Source: Ignelater luminosus
Taxonomy: Eukaryota > Arthropoda > Insecta > Coleoptera > Elateridae
Direction: 5' to 3'
Length of the DNA: 64,000 nt
NCBI GenBank assembly: GCA_011009095.1
Contig: VTPC01000856.1
Coordinates: 143,946 to 207,945, forward strand
A model generated the notes under the pieces. It saw only the letters and a program-made list of their open reading frames with translations, ran no database searches and was not told the origin of the DNA. Positions 46,921 through 59,399 of the stretch are shown here, in pieces. The translations under genes and the position numbers were made by a program. Positions within the stretch are counted from its first letter, which is position 1; every line of letters starts with the position of its first letter.

Positions 46921-49900
46921 TTACTCTGTTGAAGATTGCTTTTTATACAGCTTTAATAGCAGCGTAAGGTACGAGTAAGACCATTGAAGTATCTATGACA
47001 TAAACGAATTTTAAGATAAATAATAAGAGAATATAAAGGAAAATATACATACGGAGATGAATGCTGCTAACGATAACGTAGATATCTTCATAGTTGATAT
47101 TCTTAAAGGTCTTTTAGATCGCTCCATTATTATAAACAAATATTTGCATGATTTCTTATCAAATTCATACCATCTTGACAAAAAGCAAGCGTCTTTAATT
47201 TGCGAGCTCTGGGAAAGGCATATTGAATTATTTACTGCATTAGCTATATTTTTAAAATGTATAGCTTCTTTACCTTTACTATAATTTCATTTCCATACCA
47301 GCAATATATAAATAATTGAATTAGGACGCCAAATAAGTATTCAGCTAACACAATTAGTTGTATGGATACTGGTATCTAAAAATGGCAAAAGCTTGCAGAA
47401 TACTGTAACAACTTTATGTTAGAGAGAAAAAATTAAAAGTAGATGCAGACTATATGGGAAATCAAAACAGCTAAAAAGATCCTGATCTACTCTTCCAAAT
47501 GTGATCAAAACTCGAGATGCTATAGCCAAAGTATAAATTTCTAGAATTTTTGCAGCAGTTTTATTACATTTATTTAGAAGAATAAACCGAAATTTTTGAT
47601 TTTCTGTGCGGTTTTATACTCGGAGCACAACGGCTACATTAAATTATTGTTGTATTTATTTAATTATACATAAATGCGTGGCTAAGGATAGCATCGCATG
47701 ATGTTTACTTTCAAAGTAGCAATCGTGATTGCTTTTATTAATTTTTAATTACTGGACACTAAAGTACAGTCTTCCTAGGCCCAAAAATGCAGTTTTCTTA
47801 CAACAGACTAGTTGGTCTGGTTGATCCCTATTGCCGGTGATATAAACCGCTACTGTCTGGAAATCCGTGCCTTCACTAGAGGGTTCATCAGGTTACGCGT
47901 AGAAAACGTAACATACACATATTTAATTTAATTTAATCCGAGCGGACACTGTAAGGACGGTTACCTCATCGAGTTGGAGAAAACTATTGCTTTGTAGTAA
48001 GAAAAGTATACCTTCAGTAAGTTAAAGAAACATTGGAACTCCCTGTTTTGAAACCCCACTGCTTAAAAAGTAGATTAATAAAGCCTAAAAAATTGGTTTG
48101 GCATTCCTTGACTTGGAGGCTCCAGTTCCAAGTTTAGAGGCTCGGCTGGGAGACCTATTTTACCTCATTAAGTTGTAGGATACAATTAACATCTTGTGGA
48201 ACAGTTTAGATTCTATATAGTAGATTTGTTTCTGGTATAAGTGGTTTCCCTTGTTTTTCAAAATAAACCTTTTGCTACAAAGATTGCCTAAATTCACGGG
48301 CTAGAATAAAAAGGTTTCATAGATATAATCTATAGACTTTTCCCATCTTGCCCTAACCTACATGTCTTTAATATATTGACTTATTAAGTTGTTATTACTT
48401 TAGAACAAAACCTAACTTAGTATTACAGTTTAGTTTATTTATTTGAAACGGAATAATAATAATATATTCTACTTTGTATTCTAATAAAGTTACATATTGC
48501 GTCTAATCCCACAGAAATCGGAGTCTTGCGACCTTCGGCTGGGCCGATAAGGGTAGAGAACAGTTGACGGCTCCTAAATTTGGAAACTATAACAAGTACT
48601 GTGCTTAAGTCTTTGCATAGTAGGAAAGAAAATTCGACCCATAACGATGGAATACCAAACTTTCCCGTAGAGCTGTTCGTGGTAGTGGTAAATGTTGCGA
48701 CCAGGCGATCCAATTAGCCAGATATTCGAGATAGGTGTTTCGGAAGTGCTGCTTCGTGTTCCTGAAGTAAGCAGACTTAATTCAGTCAACTTTGCTGTTT
48801 TTCCGAGAACGAACCGCATTAAACATTTATAAATCCGAAACCAAAACTCTTATCGAGCTGGCATTTTATGTGTTGATGGTGCGCAATCCCGTGGAACGGT
48901 TTCGACATCAGCGAGTGACGTGTGTTTGTTTCTTGGGTGAGGTAAAACAAAAATAAAATTCCTTTTCCTTTGAACCATTTCGACACCGTTATCCGAGGTG
49001 CTAGCAAAACCACGTTGGTACCCTGGGATTCGCTGACGAACGGAACGCAAAAAAGATGCTATACACTTCTTGCTACACGGTTATCCTTAAGGTCAGGAAC
49101 GGAAGAAACATGAAGGGGTAAGTTTTTACGCTTTCTTCACCTCTCCTTTTGGGACCAAAAACGAATTGTGTAGCAATTTCTGCGGACTTTCAGGAATGCG
49201 AAAGGAAGCTCCAAGACTCTAATCTTGTTAATTTTATATTCTAACAAAGATATGGAATAATTTCTTTACAAATCATTCAGTATTTTATTGATAATCCTGT
49301 TATTAGTGAGATGATTTAATAAAAGTACATATTTTATGAATTTTAAATATTTCATCCTGCTCTACGTTCTTACAATTGTTATAGAGTATTGTATGGGATA
49401 TCTATATTTTGTAACAGGTTATAACTTGCAGATTTTTCTCAATTATTTTTTGCCTCTAAGCCCGCAGCTTTTGGTTCAATCAACAAAGAAATTCTTCTGG
49501 TTACACTTTCACTTTCTGGAACGGTTTGTTCCTCACATCCAGATGAAGAAGAATAGTTATTTGGTAGGTAGCTTTTATAATCAAAATCATTTCGGACAGG
49601 GAAGTCTCTTTGGCATTAAAATTAGTTTCTGAACATTTAGTTGCTGCAATTTCATGTCTTTGTTTACAAATAGAACAATAATTAAAATTCTATGACAATT
49701 CTTGGTGAATGCTTTCTTGTTTCAGAAAGAATATGTCGATACTCTAAGTGATTCTAATAATCCTCTTGTAAGACAGTAATAATTTTTTGGTTGCGCCTGT
49801 GCTAATTGCACTGGGTCATTGACGGTCGGCTAGCGATGGCGTAGCATTTTTTTGGATAGTCGCAACCTGAATAGAGATGAATTATTTCACTAATAACAAT

Positions 49901-52900
49901 ACTATGAGCAATGGGTAGCGAGTAGGCACACTTTACAATCCTGGTAAAGTCAGGCACGCGACCCCGCCTACGCGAGTTTTGATTCTCTCTCATTCCTACC
50001 CGGGAGGGAACCATGTCCCATCCTTACTCACATCAAATACCCTACTAAATCCCCTATTCTATTCTAATCACTCACCAATACGCTTGGCCCGCATGGTGAG
50101 TTATGGTCAAATACCTTTCAAAACCGATGAACCTGTCGAATTTCGAAAATAATATACCCCAGGCAAGCAGAGCCAGTCTGCCTCATTTCGGATCCTGGGG
50201 GAGGCAGAAATTTGATAAATCGAACCTGACAAAGAAATTCCAATATTACGAACCACACTAAACGACGACACATGAAGAAATTTAAGAACAGAAAACTATA
50301 CGTAGCCACTTACACTATAAGAACACTAAGACCAAAAAAACACTTAGAGAGATTGGAAGAAGAACTTAAATATATAAAATGGGACATCTTGGGCATAAGT
50401 GAAACTCGACTAAAGGGAGAATTGACTACCTCATTAACATCAAGACAATTATTGTATCAGAATAATACTGAAATAAACGACCGCGAGGGAAGGGTTGCTC
50501 TATTGATAAACGAACGCTTAAAGCACCAAGTAACTAAAATGCAAACTATATCAGATCGAGTAATTTACATAATACTGAAGATCAATAAAAGATACAGTTT
50601 GCAAATAATACAAATATATACTCCACCTACTACATCTGAAGACTCAGAAATAGAACAACTGTATGAAGATATCACAACAGCGAGATTAAATAAAACAGCG
50701 AATTACGTAATATTAATTAGAGATTTCAATGCCAAGACAGGCTTGGAAGAAAACAATGATATCTCAAATACAGGCAAATAATAATTAGGCGAAAGAAACA
50801 GCAGAGGAGAAATGTTGATTGATTCTTGCAGAAATGAAAATTTATATTGTTTGAACTCCTTCTTCAAAAAAACCTTTAAAGAGAAGCTGAACATAAAGAA
50901 GCCCAAACGCTAATGTAAAGAACGAGATTGATTACATTATTACCAACGACAAGGCAATCTGCCAAGACGTTACAGTCTTCAATAGATTTGACTCCAACAG
51001 CGACCACCGGTTAGTAAGAAGAGCCATGACAATCAACACTAAATATGAGCGAATGAAACTACTGAAAAAACAACCTCTCTCAACAACCAAGGTCTTAGAA
51101 CAGAACAAAGAACTATTTCAGGGTGTAATTAAGAGGAAACTGAAAAACAAGGAAGAACTAGAAATGGAAATAGATAAGCTCATAGAACGTATAAGTAATG
51201 GCATACATGTAGCAACCAAAGAAGTATGCATAAAACATAAAAAAGATGAAAACAAAATTAGTAACAGTACAAGACAACTAATAAAGACAAGAGAAGAAAC
51301 AAACCGAGATACTGAAGACTATAGAGTAATTAATAAAGAAACAAACAAGAAGATAAGAAAGGACTTACAAGACTACAATACTAAAATATCAAGAGAAAAA
51401 ACAAAAATAGTTAAGCTAAAGAACAAACAAGGTATAATAATCAATAATAAAGACGAGATCGTAACTATGGTCCAAGACTCAGGAACAACTATACCTATAG
51501 TTCAAGATACCAAGATAGTCATTACACCCGACATAAAGTTCAAAATGTAATTTTAGAGAAAACCCCTGAAAAAGACATCTACGGACTAATGACAGCCCTC
51601 AAATAAATGGAAACGAATAGAAGCCCTGGTGAGGATCGCGTTAATGCGGAAATGTTCAAAACTGGAGAAGACAAATTAAACCAGAGTGTAAAGATATTGC
51701 TGAGCAAATGCCTGTTGTCTGGTAAAATACCAAAAATGTGGGAAAATGCTGAGGTTGTCATTTTATGGAAAAAAGGTGACAAAGACAATATAGAGAATTA
51801 TCGCCCAATTAGTTTGGTATCCCACTTATATAAGATACTCACACGGATAATATCTATATCAACCTCCGCAATAAGCTGGAATTCGAAAGGGATTCACCAC
51901 AATAGACCACTTGCAGACATTACGCAGTCTTATCGAGAAAGCTATGGAATATAATGTGCCCTTGTACTTGGCTTTTGTCGACTATCAGAAAACCTTTGAC
52001 TACGTCGAAATGTGGGCAATTTTAAAAGCACTAGATAATGCCAAGATAAAGACCAGACACTCGATTTTTATTAAATATATCTATAGCAATGCATACTAAT
52101 AAATGAAGACATGAAGACCCATAAAACTCTAATCAAAAAAGGAGTACGTCAGGGAGACCCGATTTCACCAAAACTATTTACGCTGGCACTGGAGGATGTT
52201 TTTAAAGCCATGACCTGGCAAAATAAGGGATATCTTGGGAACGGTGACGCATTTAATTTAAAAACTTTTTAACACAAAACATGTGCCCCTACCTTACATT
52301 TATAACAAAGTTTTCAGAATTTTAAAATTTGCATTCGTTCCCGAGATATCGCGCTGTCTCATTCCATACCTCGGACACAAAATTCAACTACGAAAAGAGA
52401 ACCAAACAGCAGAAAGTTTCCAAAGAGTAAGTCATAGTTGGGCAGCGTTTGGTAAGCTCGCGTTTATCTTCAGATCACGAGATATCTCTATAAATCTGAA
52501 ACGAAAAATGTATGAGTCATGTATACTGCCTTGAATAAATGAACAAAGTTCAAGTCGCGCAGCGAAAAATAGAGAGGGCTATACTTGGGATTAGCTTAAG
52601 AGATAAAGTCTCGAATAAGGAGATCCGGCAAAGAACACAGCTAACTGATGTTCTGAAAAGAGTGGCCCAACTGAAATGACAATGGGTTAGACATGCAGCC
52701 AGACAGAATAGCGACAGATGGGCGTACAGAATCTCAGTATCGCGCCCAAGAGAGAATAAGGGGGGTGTGGGAAGACCTCAATGGAGATGGAGAGACGACA
52801 TCCAAAAAATTGCGGGAAAAAATTGGAATAAAACTACTATTGACAGAGACAGATGGAAAGAATTGAAAGAGGCCTACATTAAGGAGTGGATGAACACAGG

Positions 52901-54484
52901 CTGAGAAGAAAAACAAGGAGAATAATACCTTACCTTCGTGCAAACTGATTATCTTGTGCAAGAGACAGTAAACTCAGCTGACGAGAGTTACGTCCTTGAA
53001 GCGAAATATAAACGTAACATGTACACATACGTTTCTTTTTCCTTCAGTAAAACAAAATTATGAGAGACACGCCTTATGCTATCTCAGAGCACACTGCCTA
53101 AATGAATTCCATTTGTTTTTCTGCCTAGAACTGACTTAACTCAAAAATTTAAAATTTGTAGATGCGCTTGTGCTACCTTAAGCCCTCGGTTTGATCACAG
53201 AAGAATGGTATAATCAGAATTGATTTTTTTTCAAGTTTCAGTTCCCTTCCCTCAAGTCTATCACGTAAATTAAACAAATAAAATTACCGTATGTTCTTTG
53301 AAAACTACTTGTGAATTTTGGAGCTTAAAATATGATGATGCATGTCTACCACCATAATTAGTATGTTTTTATGTCTAACCGCATACTAACTCTTTCCGGA
53401 TAACCTAAATTCACTATCCCTTTTCCTTTTAAGTGAATTAAACCCTGCCCTTACTAATGATTTTATATTTCACGGTATTTTGTGACCACACAATCTAGAT
53501 CTAGGTTTTCTTTATCATAAACAGTCAAATTAAGTTACTTTTCAATTATTTCTTACATCATTTAGAAGAAAAAACTACATGAATTTCTTACCAAAATAAA
53601 GTAGAATATAGTATTACAAACTACTATTGCGCTTGCTAAATATTGACCAAGAAAGGCTTCAGTAAGTACGTCTTCTATAGAATTTACCATCCTAAAAGCA
53701 TAACATTAAAAAATTTCTTATATTATGGATTTAATCTTTACTCGATTATTGCAATATGGTGTTTAACGCAGTCTCTTAGTTTTTCATTAATTCTCTCACC
53801 GACTTGACCTAGTATCGCTTGGTGTTTTACTGCCGCATCATCTGGTACTTCATCTTCTTCTATACATATAATTTTTTCGGCTAAAATATCTAACTGAGCG
53901 GCAGCAAGTCCCATTAAACTTGCGCACGTGATATCGAAGCATATGTTATTTACTGTAGAAAAGCTTCCACCAATCACTTGAAAGCAATACATAAGTGTCG
54001 TGTATTTGCCTAAATCGAATGGAAAAGGAGATGGTAAAGGTTTGTTATCTAGGATGGGATAAGCTGAATAAGCAATAAGAAGGGTTACAGCAACGACTCT
54101 ATACATTTTTGCTAAAAGAACTGACTGTTTGATCGATTTCGCCATGTAATGATCTAGATTCTCGGAATAGGATAAAAAAACGGGATCTTTTAAAGAGTTA
54201 ATTATTTTCAAAAGTTTCTTTCTCCTAAGTATGCATACTAAAAGTTTAACAATCACTTCCACGTAAGTGACCAAAAGAAAAAGTGTTTCAGAAAGTTTTG
54301 TGAAATCCTTGATGTCATAAATGAACTGTGTCAACAACATTGCAAAGAAAATAGAAGCTGAGATCAAACTGAATAACGTCCTGACTTTGTAAATAATATT
54401 TGGATTTTCTTTTGGCCAAATTCCTGTTAATACCAACAAATCGCGCTGTATTCTGAAGGCGTCTGCACTGTTTGATTTACCCAT
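46921..54484 (-). CDS. Odorant receptor D (7tm_6), intron 2 expanded to 6.2 kb
   Basis: Odorant-gated channel subunit of the A/E type. Proposed exons: 54484-53742 (743 bp, 12 more than its paralogues), 53691-53592, then 47375-47274 (CWYGNEIIVK), 47208-47053 (SRWY, IMERSKRPLR) and 46992-46921 (LQWSYSYLTLL, stop TAA). Together they give 390 codons with no stop and correct phases. Intron 1 is 50 bp, intron 3 is 65 bp and intron 4 is 60 bp. Intron 2 (47376-53591) is 6216 bp, against 224 bp in A and 151 bp in E. Both its ends match A's intron 2 for about 60-130 bp (breaks near 47510 and 53510), so exons 1-2 and 3-5 very likely come from one gene. The insert contains an RTE LINE in the opposite orientation. 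If it is not spliced out, the locus is two dead halves. Confidence 0.8.
47511..49800. other. Inserted DNA in receptor D intron 2, left part
   Basis: No counterpart exists in introns of A or E. The patch at about 48480-49210 is less AT-rich than the surroundings and has several overlapping 60-90 codon frames on the minus strand, none with a recognised motif. It may be part of an unrecognised element. A 98-codon plus-strand frame at 49336-49632 also lacks motifs. Confidence 0.4.
49800..52960 (+). mobile_element. RTE-type LINE, degraded, in receptor D intron 2
   Basis: A probable 5' untranslated part (about 49800-50271) precedes an endonuclease frame at 50272-50781, starting MKKFKNRKLYVATYTIRTL, with ISETRLKG and RDFNAKTG. 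SDHRLVR follows near 51003-51022 in another frame. A linker (51026-51550) and reverse transcriptase parts come next: NYRPISLVSHLYKIL, AFVDYQKTFDYVE and KKGVRQGDPISPKLF. A C-terminal stretch, WRWRDDIQKIAGKNWN, ends near 52905. The catalytic FADD-containing segment is missing: about 110 bp of unrelated sequence at about 52250-52365 stands where it should be. Many stops and shifts occur. It runs antisense to the receptor gene. Confidence 0.85.
52961..53510. other. Inserted DNA in receptor D intron 2, right part
   Basis: No coding sequence or repeat recognised. Homology to receptor A's intron 2 resumes near 53510. Confidence 0.4.
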
Positions 54485-54577
54485 CTAAAACAAATTATTA
54501 CTGCTTACCATGAAACGAAGAACATTTTAAAAGAATTTAAGTAATGATAGTTCTTTAAAGATAACTTAATTAGTTAC
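54485..54577 (-). other. Probable 5' untranslated intron of receptor D
   Basis: The donor AAAG|GTAACT and the acceptor TTTTAG directly before the ATG, as in A and B. Confidence 0.45.
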
Positions 54578-54769
54578 CTTTGGATATTTGCAGTTTGTAA
54601 ATCGATGTGTACCTCGGCTTAAGGAAAGTTCTATATTATATAGAGAACTTTTTAAAGTTAGTGGTTTTGAGTTGGTCTTAATGATAGGATTAGACGCTGA
54701 ACGCTTCCTATTAGAACATGTTATGTATGTTTTAAGTTTGCCGATGAATAATTTATAATTAAAATTTGG

Positions 54770-54905
54770 TAGTCCGTAATGAATAGTGCCGAAAGCAATA
54801 CTAAGTTAATAATTCTATTGTGTAAACGCTTCATCAGTAAAAGTACTATTTTAATACTTAGTTTCATAGTGTACACAGTCTTTAATATAAAATTCAACTC
54901 CTCCT
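54770..54905 (-). promoter_or_regulatory. Conserved upstream block of receptor D
   Basis: Shares TATAAAATTCAACTCCTCC and the GCCGAAAGCAATACTAA region (plus strand) with A, B and fragment C. A weaker trace exists upstream of E near 62880-62920. Confidence 0.4.
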
Positions 54906-55408
54906 CTATACTTTCAGTTAAATTTTTTTACCCAAGAATGTTTACTTATGAATACACTGTGAAATCAATATTAACATTTTCTCAAATTGAATGGGTTAAT
55001 TCAATTCACAACTGTATGGAGGAGTCTCAAACTAAATTTCCCAATTTGTCATTGGTTACATGCAATTTAAAAAAACATTGTTTTACGAAAACCAGGTAAT
55101 GGGGCAACCAAAAAACACAGTGAAGCAGTTTAGCGCAGTGCTTGGGGAGTAAAAGAAGCCGAATTCGGACTTAATTAGTGTAATTGTTTTAATCCCTTCA
55201 GTATAGATCTGGAATGATCATACTAAGTTTTCCTCTTCTGCTAAGCGAGCTTTAGCCGTGACGAGCAAATTAATAACCAAAAAAAGCACTTTTTCATAAT
55301 TTTAAGCGCATTTCGAGAATGATTCCTAAATGATGGGAATTGTTATTTCTAATATTGTATTAGAAAGATCAAGTAGTATTTAATATGAAGTAGTAACAAG
55401 CTATCACT

Positions 55409-55610
55409 AAAATTTCAGTTCCCGGTAGGCTATGAAATCTTTCCGTAGGGCGCAGCTTAGACACACACACACGCCAACCAAGGCCAATACATAACCTACA
55501 AATTACAAACCAATTAGCAAACAATAAAACTAATTCAAACTGTCAATTTGACACATAATATTTACTGAAAATGAATTTTTTTTTCGTAGCCTACTGGGAA
55601 CTGAAATTTT
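55409..55610. mobile_element. Short inverted-repeat element (MITE-like), 202 bp
   Basis: The terminal inverted repeats are 28 bp with two mismatches, at 55409-55436 and 55583-55610 (AAAATTTCAGTTCCC at the ends). The interior is non-coding and has a short CA run at 55461-55472. The size and structure fit a MITE. No certain target duplication was identified, so the superfamily is unknown. Confidence 0.75.
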
Positions 55611-55879
55611 AATGACTGCATGTTATTATTATACAGGGTGTCCCGCGACTCAATTGATATAGCTTAAACGTATATTCCTCAGGTAATTTTAAGTCGAAAA
55701 GTAAGTGTACGGATAGCGTTAGAACTATCCTTGTTTAGCTTCCGTATCAGTGTTTACGTGAGTGATGTATTTGTGAAAAACATGAGTGATTTGGAATAAA
55801 TCGTTAAGTGTAGGAGAGATCATTGAAGTGAAAGAACGGGGAATCAAGAAATTTGTTGAAAGCAGCCAGGAAAGGGGAT

Positions 55880-58800
55880 ATGGAAAACACACTAAGTTCA
55901 GAAAGCTGAAGGCGCCCCAAGTCTATATTAAATGTTAAAAATCGTACACAGGGAACAAAATGTTATTGCTGCAGCAAGAGGCAAGGCAAACGGTTGGGTA
56001 GCACGATCAGACGTACAGAATTTTGATTTTAAAGTACATTGTGTACTGTTGGGTGAGGATGCATCACAAGCACTCTTCCAAAGAGAAATAGAAAAAGCAG
56101 ATGACGGACGTGAAAAAGTTCATCGTGTTGAAACCACAGAATTTAGGGATCAAGTCCTAAAAATTGCTCAGATGCGAGGTGATAAGTAGAGTGAAGAGGA
56201 TAGTTGTCAAATCACGCCTGTAAGTAGAAGGAAACTATCACAGTTCGCGTTTTAAAAACTTTTTGGAAAGTCCACCAAATCAGACTCCCAGCCGTCGTAA
56301 AGACGATAAGGTGACAGCTGCTTTTGAATATATTTGCCAATATTTGAAGAAAAATGAAGAGGAATGTCAGTTTTTTTTGAAAGACATATTGAACGATTTT
56401 GAAGGATATATTCCAAGTGAAAAGGCAATGAAGAAAAGGTTGCAATAATGAAGGAAATAATAGAGAACCAATAATCTGTTTCCGCAATACGGAATACACA
56501 ATTCTTTCAAATAAGTGGTATAAATCATAAAAAAATGAAAAAGAATGCCTCCTTGTCATGGATGCAGCTGCTGGGAATTATACTGAAAAACATGAAGTCC
56601 ATTGTACATTTAATGGATGATTTACCAAAACTAGACAGCTTCCCCAGTAATGTGGCAGAGTTTCCGAATCCTTGATGCTTCTTCTAAAAAAAAAACTATA
56701 ATGATAGGTAAGCGGAAAATAAGGAGAAATGGCGTGTTAAAATGCTTTTAATTGCTCATGTTATAACTGCAGCTGCAAGGCCTAGATCTTTCATATCCTC
56801 TTTACAGGTGGGTCTTAGTGCTTTTCTTTCCAACAGTTACGCATCAAAAGACCTTATAAATGTACTTTATGCCATAGAATTTTGTAGTAATTATGAAGAA
56901 GTGAGATTGTTTGAGCTGTCTCACCTAAGCCAGCCGTTAAGCACAGTTCTGCCTGGATCGTTTTCGCAGTTTGTCTTTGATAATGCAGATGTGAATGTTG
57001 ACACTTTAGATGGACCGAACACTTTGCATGCTATGAGAAGAATTTAGTGTATGATTCCTCCAGCCACTGCTCATTCAGATCGAAAAATCGAAAGGCTAAA
57101 AATACTTCTGACAGCTAACGTCATCGAGAAATTTGCTGCTATCCATTCGTACCATTCCAGGAAACACATAGACTTAAAAATGAGGTGATTCAGGACCTAG
57201 ATAAAAAACACTTTATTTCACATGCTGTCACAGTTTTGCGAAGTGACTTTGCTTGGTTACTTGCAAAATGGAAAGGATTGAGTGTTGCAGGATAGAATGG
57301 CTTTATGAAGAACGTAGCTTCTGCCGATGCTTACTCAAAATCACGTATTTTGTATTTGTCCTTCATCAATGCTCTACCAAGCAGCTATGAGACCATTTAT
57401 ACAGCACTCTTCACTCTCAACGAGAAATGTAAGTTTTTAAATCAAAAATGTTGTATTGTAACATTTGATCAACTTTTATACATCAAAGGTAAAAACATTG
57501 CTGCTTCAAATCCTGAGCTAAGTTTAGTTGTGGTGACGTTTGGTGGTTTCCACCTCATCATGTCTTACTTGAGTGCCATTCGCTACATAATGGATGGCAG
57601 CTGCTTACAAGATGTGCTCAACGTCATATATACAGCTGGGTCTACTGACATGGCATGCTTATTCAAGAGCTGTTAGGGCTGATATATTATGTCACATGGC
57701 AATTACCATAATAATCCTCTCCCAAATGATTATAAATACAGAAGAACATGCAGCAACTATCACAAGTTTGACGAAAAAGTTCAAACAAAGATTGAGTCAA
57801 TTTGAGCAGAATGAACCCACATCTAAACTGTGGATTCAGTACTATCGTACGGTTACCATACTGAAGCAATTTCTACATGCAGAAAAAAGTGGCAATTAGG
57901 ATTTGCATCTGAAATGCATGCAAATGATGCTTCCCTACTTTCATTCCAGTGGTCATTTTTGTACGACAAATCGTGCCACCCGTATTTGCAAGATATGATT
58001 GATCTGAAAAAGACTTGATTCGAATGAATACAACAAATTTGTCACTGAAGGGTTTTTCACAATTAGACGCTGTGATAAACTTTGGTGCGATCTGTGGTCA
58101 GATATGAACATAAACAAACTCTTATGAGATCCATGAAGACTACAAGAGGGTTGACTCAAGGACGAGGCATCTCCGACAGTACAATGGCCAAACGGATTAT
58201 CACCATCCTATTCTTGTACAAGTTGCTCAGAAAATTGAGGAGGTTTGTAATTTATCATTTGCATCAACTGAACAGCATGTGTATGCTAGGGATTCACGAA
58301 TTTTCAGAGACGAGGCAGATGTTCAAAAACTGGTGTACTGGTTCTCATCCTACAACCCGTTTCCAAATTGTGAATACCTCATGTCAATATCAAGTGGTAT
58401 TGTGGCAGATAAAGTATAAATTTCCACAATGCTCATGAAATCGGAATTGATTTTTTGTTAAAAATTGTTGTTAATGACTTTGCCGATGTTAAATTTAAAC
58501 GGACAAACGGAGTAATGTCTATTCGTGGTTTCAGTTCCAAGGTGAAAGTTCATGATGAATTTATTCCTGTAAATCCTGACACAATTCTCAGAAGAATTTT
58601 CCTCCTGAAAAAGTCGGATGCAGAGTTACAAAATATTTTAAATCAGAGTTGGCTCTTTTTCCATTGTCACTGTTTGATGAAGAAGGGCTGCGCAAGACCC
58701 GCAAATCAGTATTTTATGACTTATTTAAAGTGCTTTGGAAATGGAAAACGGATTACAATGTGTTGTGGTTGTTGGTGAAGATATTGACCTGTTGCTAATA

Positions 58801-59260
58801 AAGGCAGCATCCACTACTTCCGAAAACATTTTCTTTTTAAATCCTGGGAAACGTAAGACAGAAGATGCTTTTAATTGTCCAGCAACTCTGAACATTGCTA
58901 CACACATAAGGGACAATATTTTGTTTCTTCATGCGTTCATTGGTTGCTATACCACATCTGTTCTGGCAGGGGAAGAAGAAATTTGTCATAGTTCTAAACA
59001 GTACTTTACCGCAACAAGTTGCAAACATTTTCCGTGATGAAAATGCATGCCCGGATGACATCGTTAAAGCAGGACAAAAATTTTCAATAGCCTCGTATGT
59101 GGGAAAGGGCAGAGGAAAAACATTGGATTCTTTAAGATTTCACCTTTTTCAAAAATCACTAATATACTATACTAAACGGACAAAAACAATTTCCAGTTTT
59201 CCCCTAATTAAGTCCAAATTCAGCCCCCAACCACTGGGCTATTATTGCTAAGGTTCTGGA
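55880..59260 (+). pseudogene. Broken multi-domain relic of an unnamed dispersed family (GEDIDLL protein)
   Basis: Plus-strand pieces in a consistent order resemble a large (over 1000-residue) protein family that I remember as uncharacterised and multi-copy in insects and other animals. Parts: FDFKVHCVLLGEDAS...KVHRVETTEF (about 55930-56190); EECQFFLKDILNDFEGY (about 56360-56410); HVITAAARPRSFISSLQVGL and FVFDNADVNVDTLDG (56742-57047); LSFINALPSSYETIY and CIVTFDQLLYIKG (57305-57676); KLWIQYYRTVTILKQFL (about 57820-57880); ADVKFKRTNGVMSIRGF (about 58470-58530); VVVVGEDIDLLLIKA and ILFLHAFIGCYTT (58735-59037). The GEDIDLL part looks like an acidic PIN-nuclease-type strand. I treat it as a fossil; it is broken in ten or more places. 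Family identity is by memory, function unknown. Confidence 0.6.
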
Positions 59261-59399
59261 AATAATGGATAATGTTTCTAACACCTCTGTTTAACATAAT
59301 CGTCAGCAATCGTCACTAAATACTAAGTAATCAAGTTGGCGATTATTGCTTCTGATTCTAACCCCGGTGGGGTCGAAGATTTATGAAAAAAAAGTAAAT

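Noticed and set aside
47057-47284. 75-codon plus-strand frame
   Set aside because: It is the antisense of receptor D exon 4, which has splice sites and family motifs on the minus strand.
49336-49632. 98-codon plus-strand frame with hydrophobic start
   Set aside because: Looks like a signal peptide or membrane segment only because the DNA is T-rich; no family motif, and it lies in the inserted part of receptor D's intron.
49920-50010. tRNA-like gene or tRNA-derived SINE
   Set aside because: No paired A and B boxes or cloverleaf could be laid out; the region fits the RTE 5' part better.
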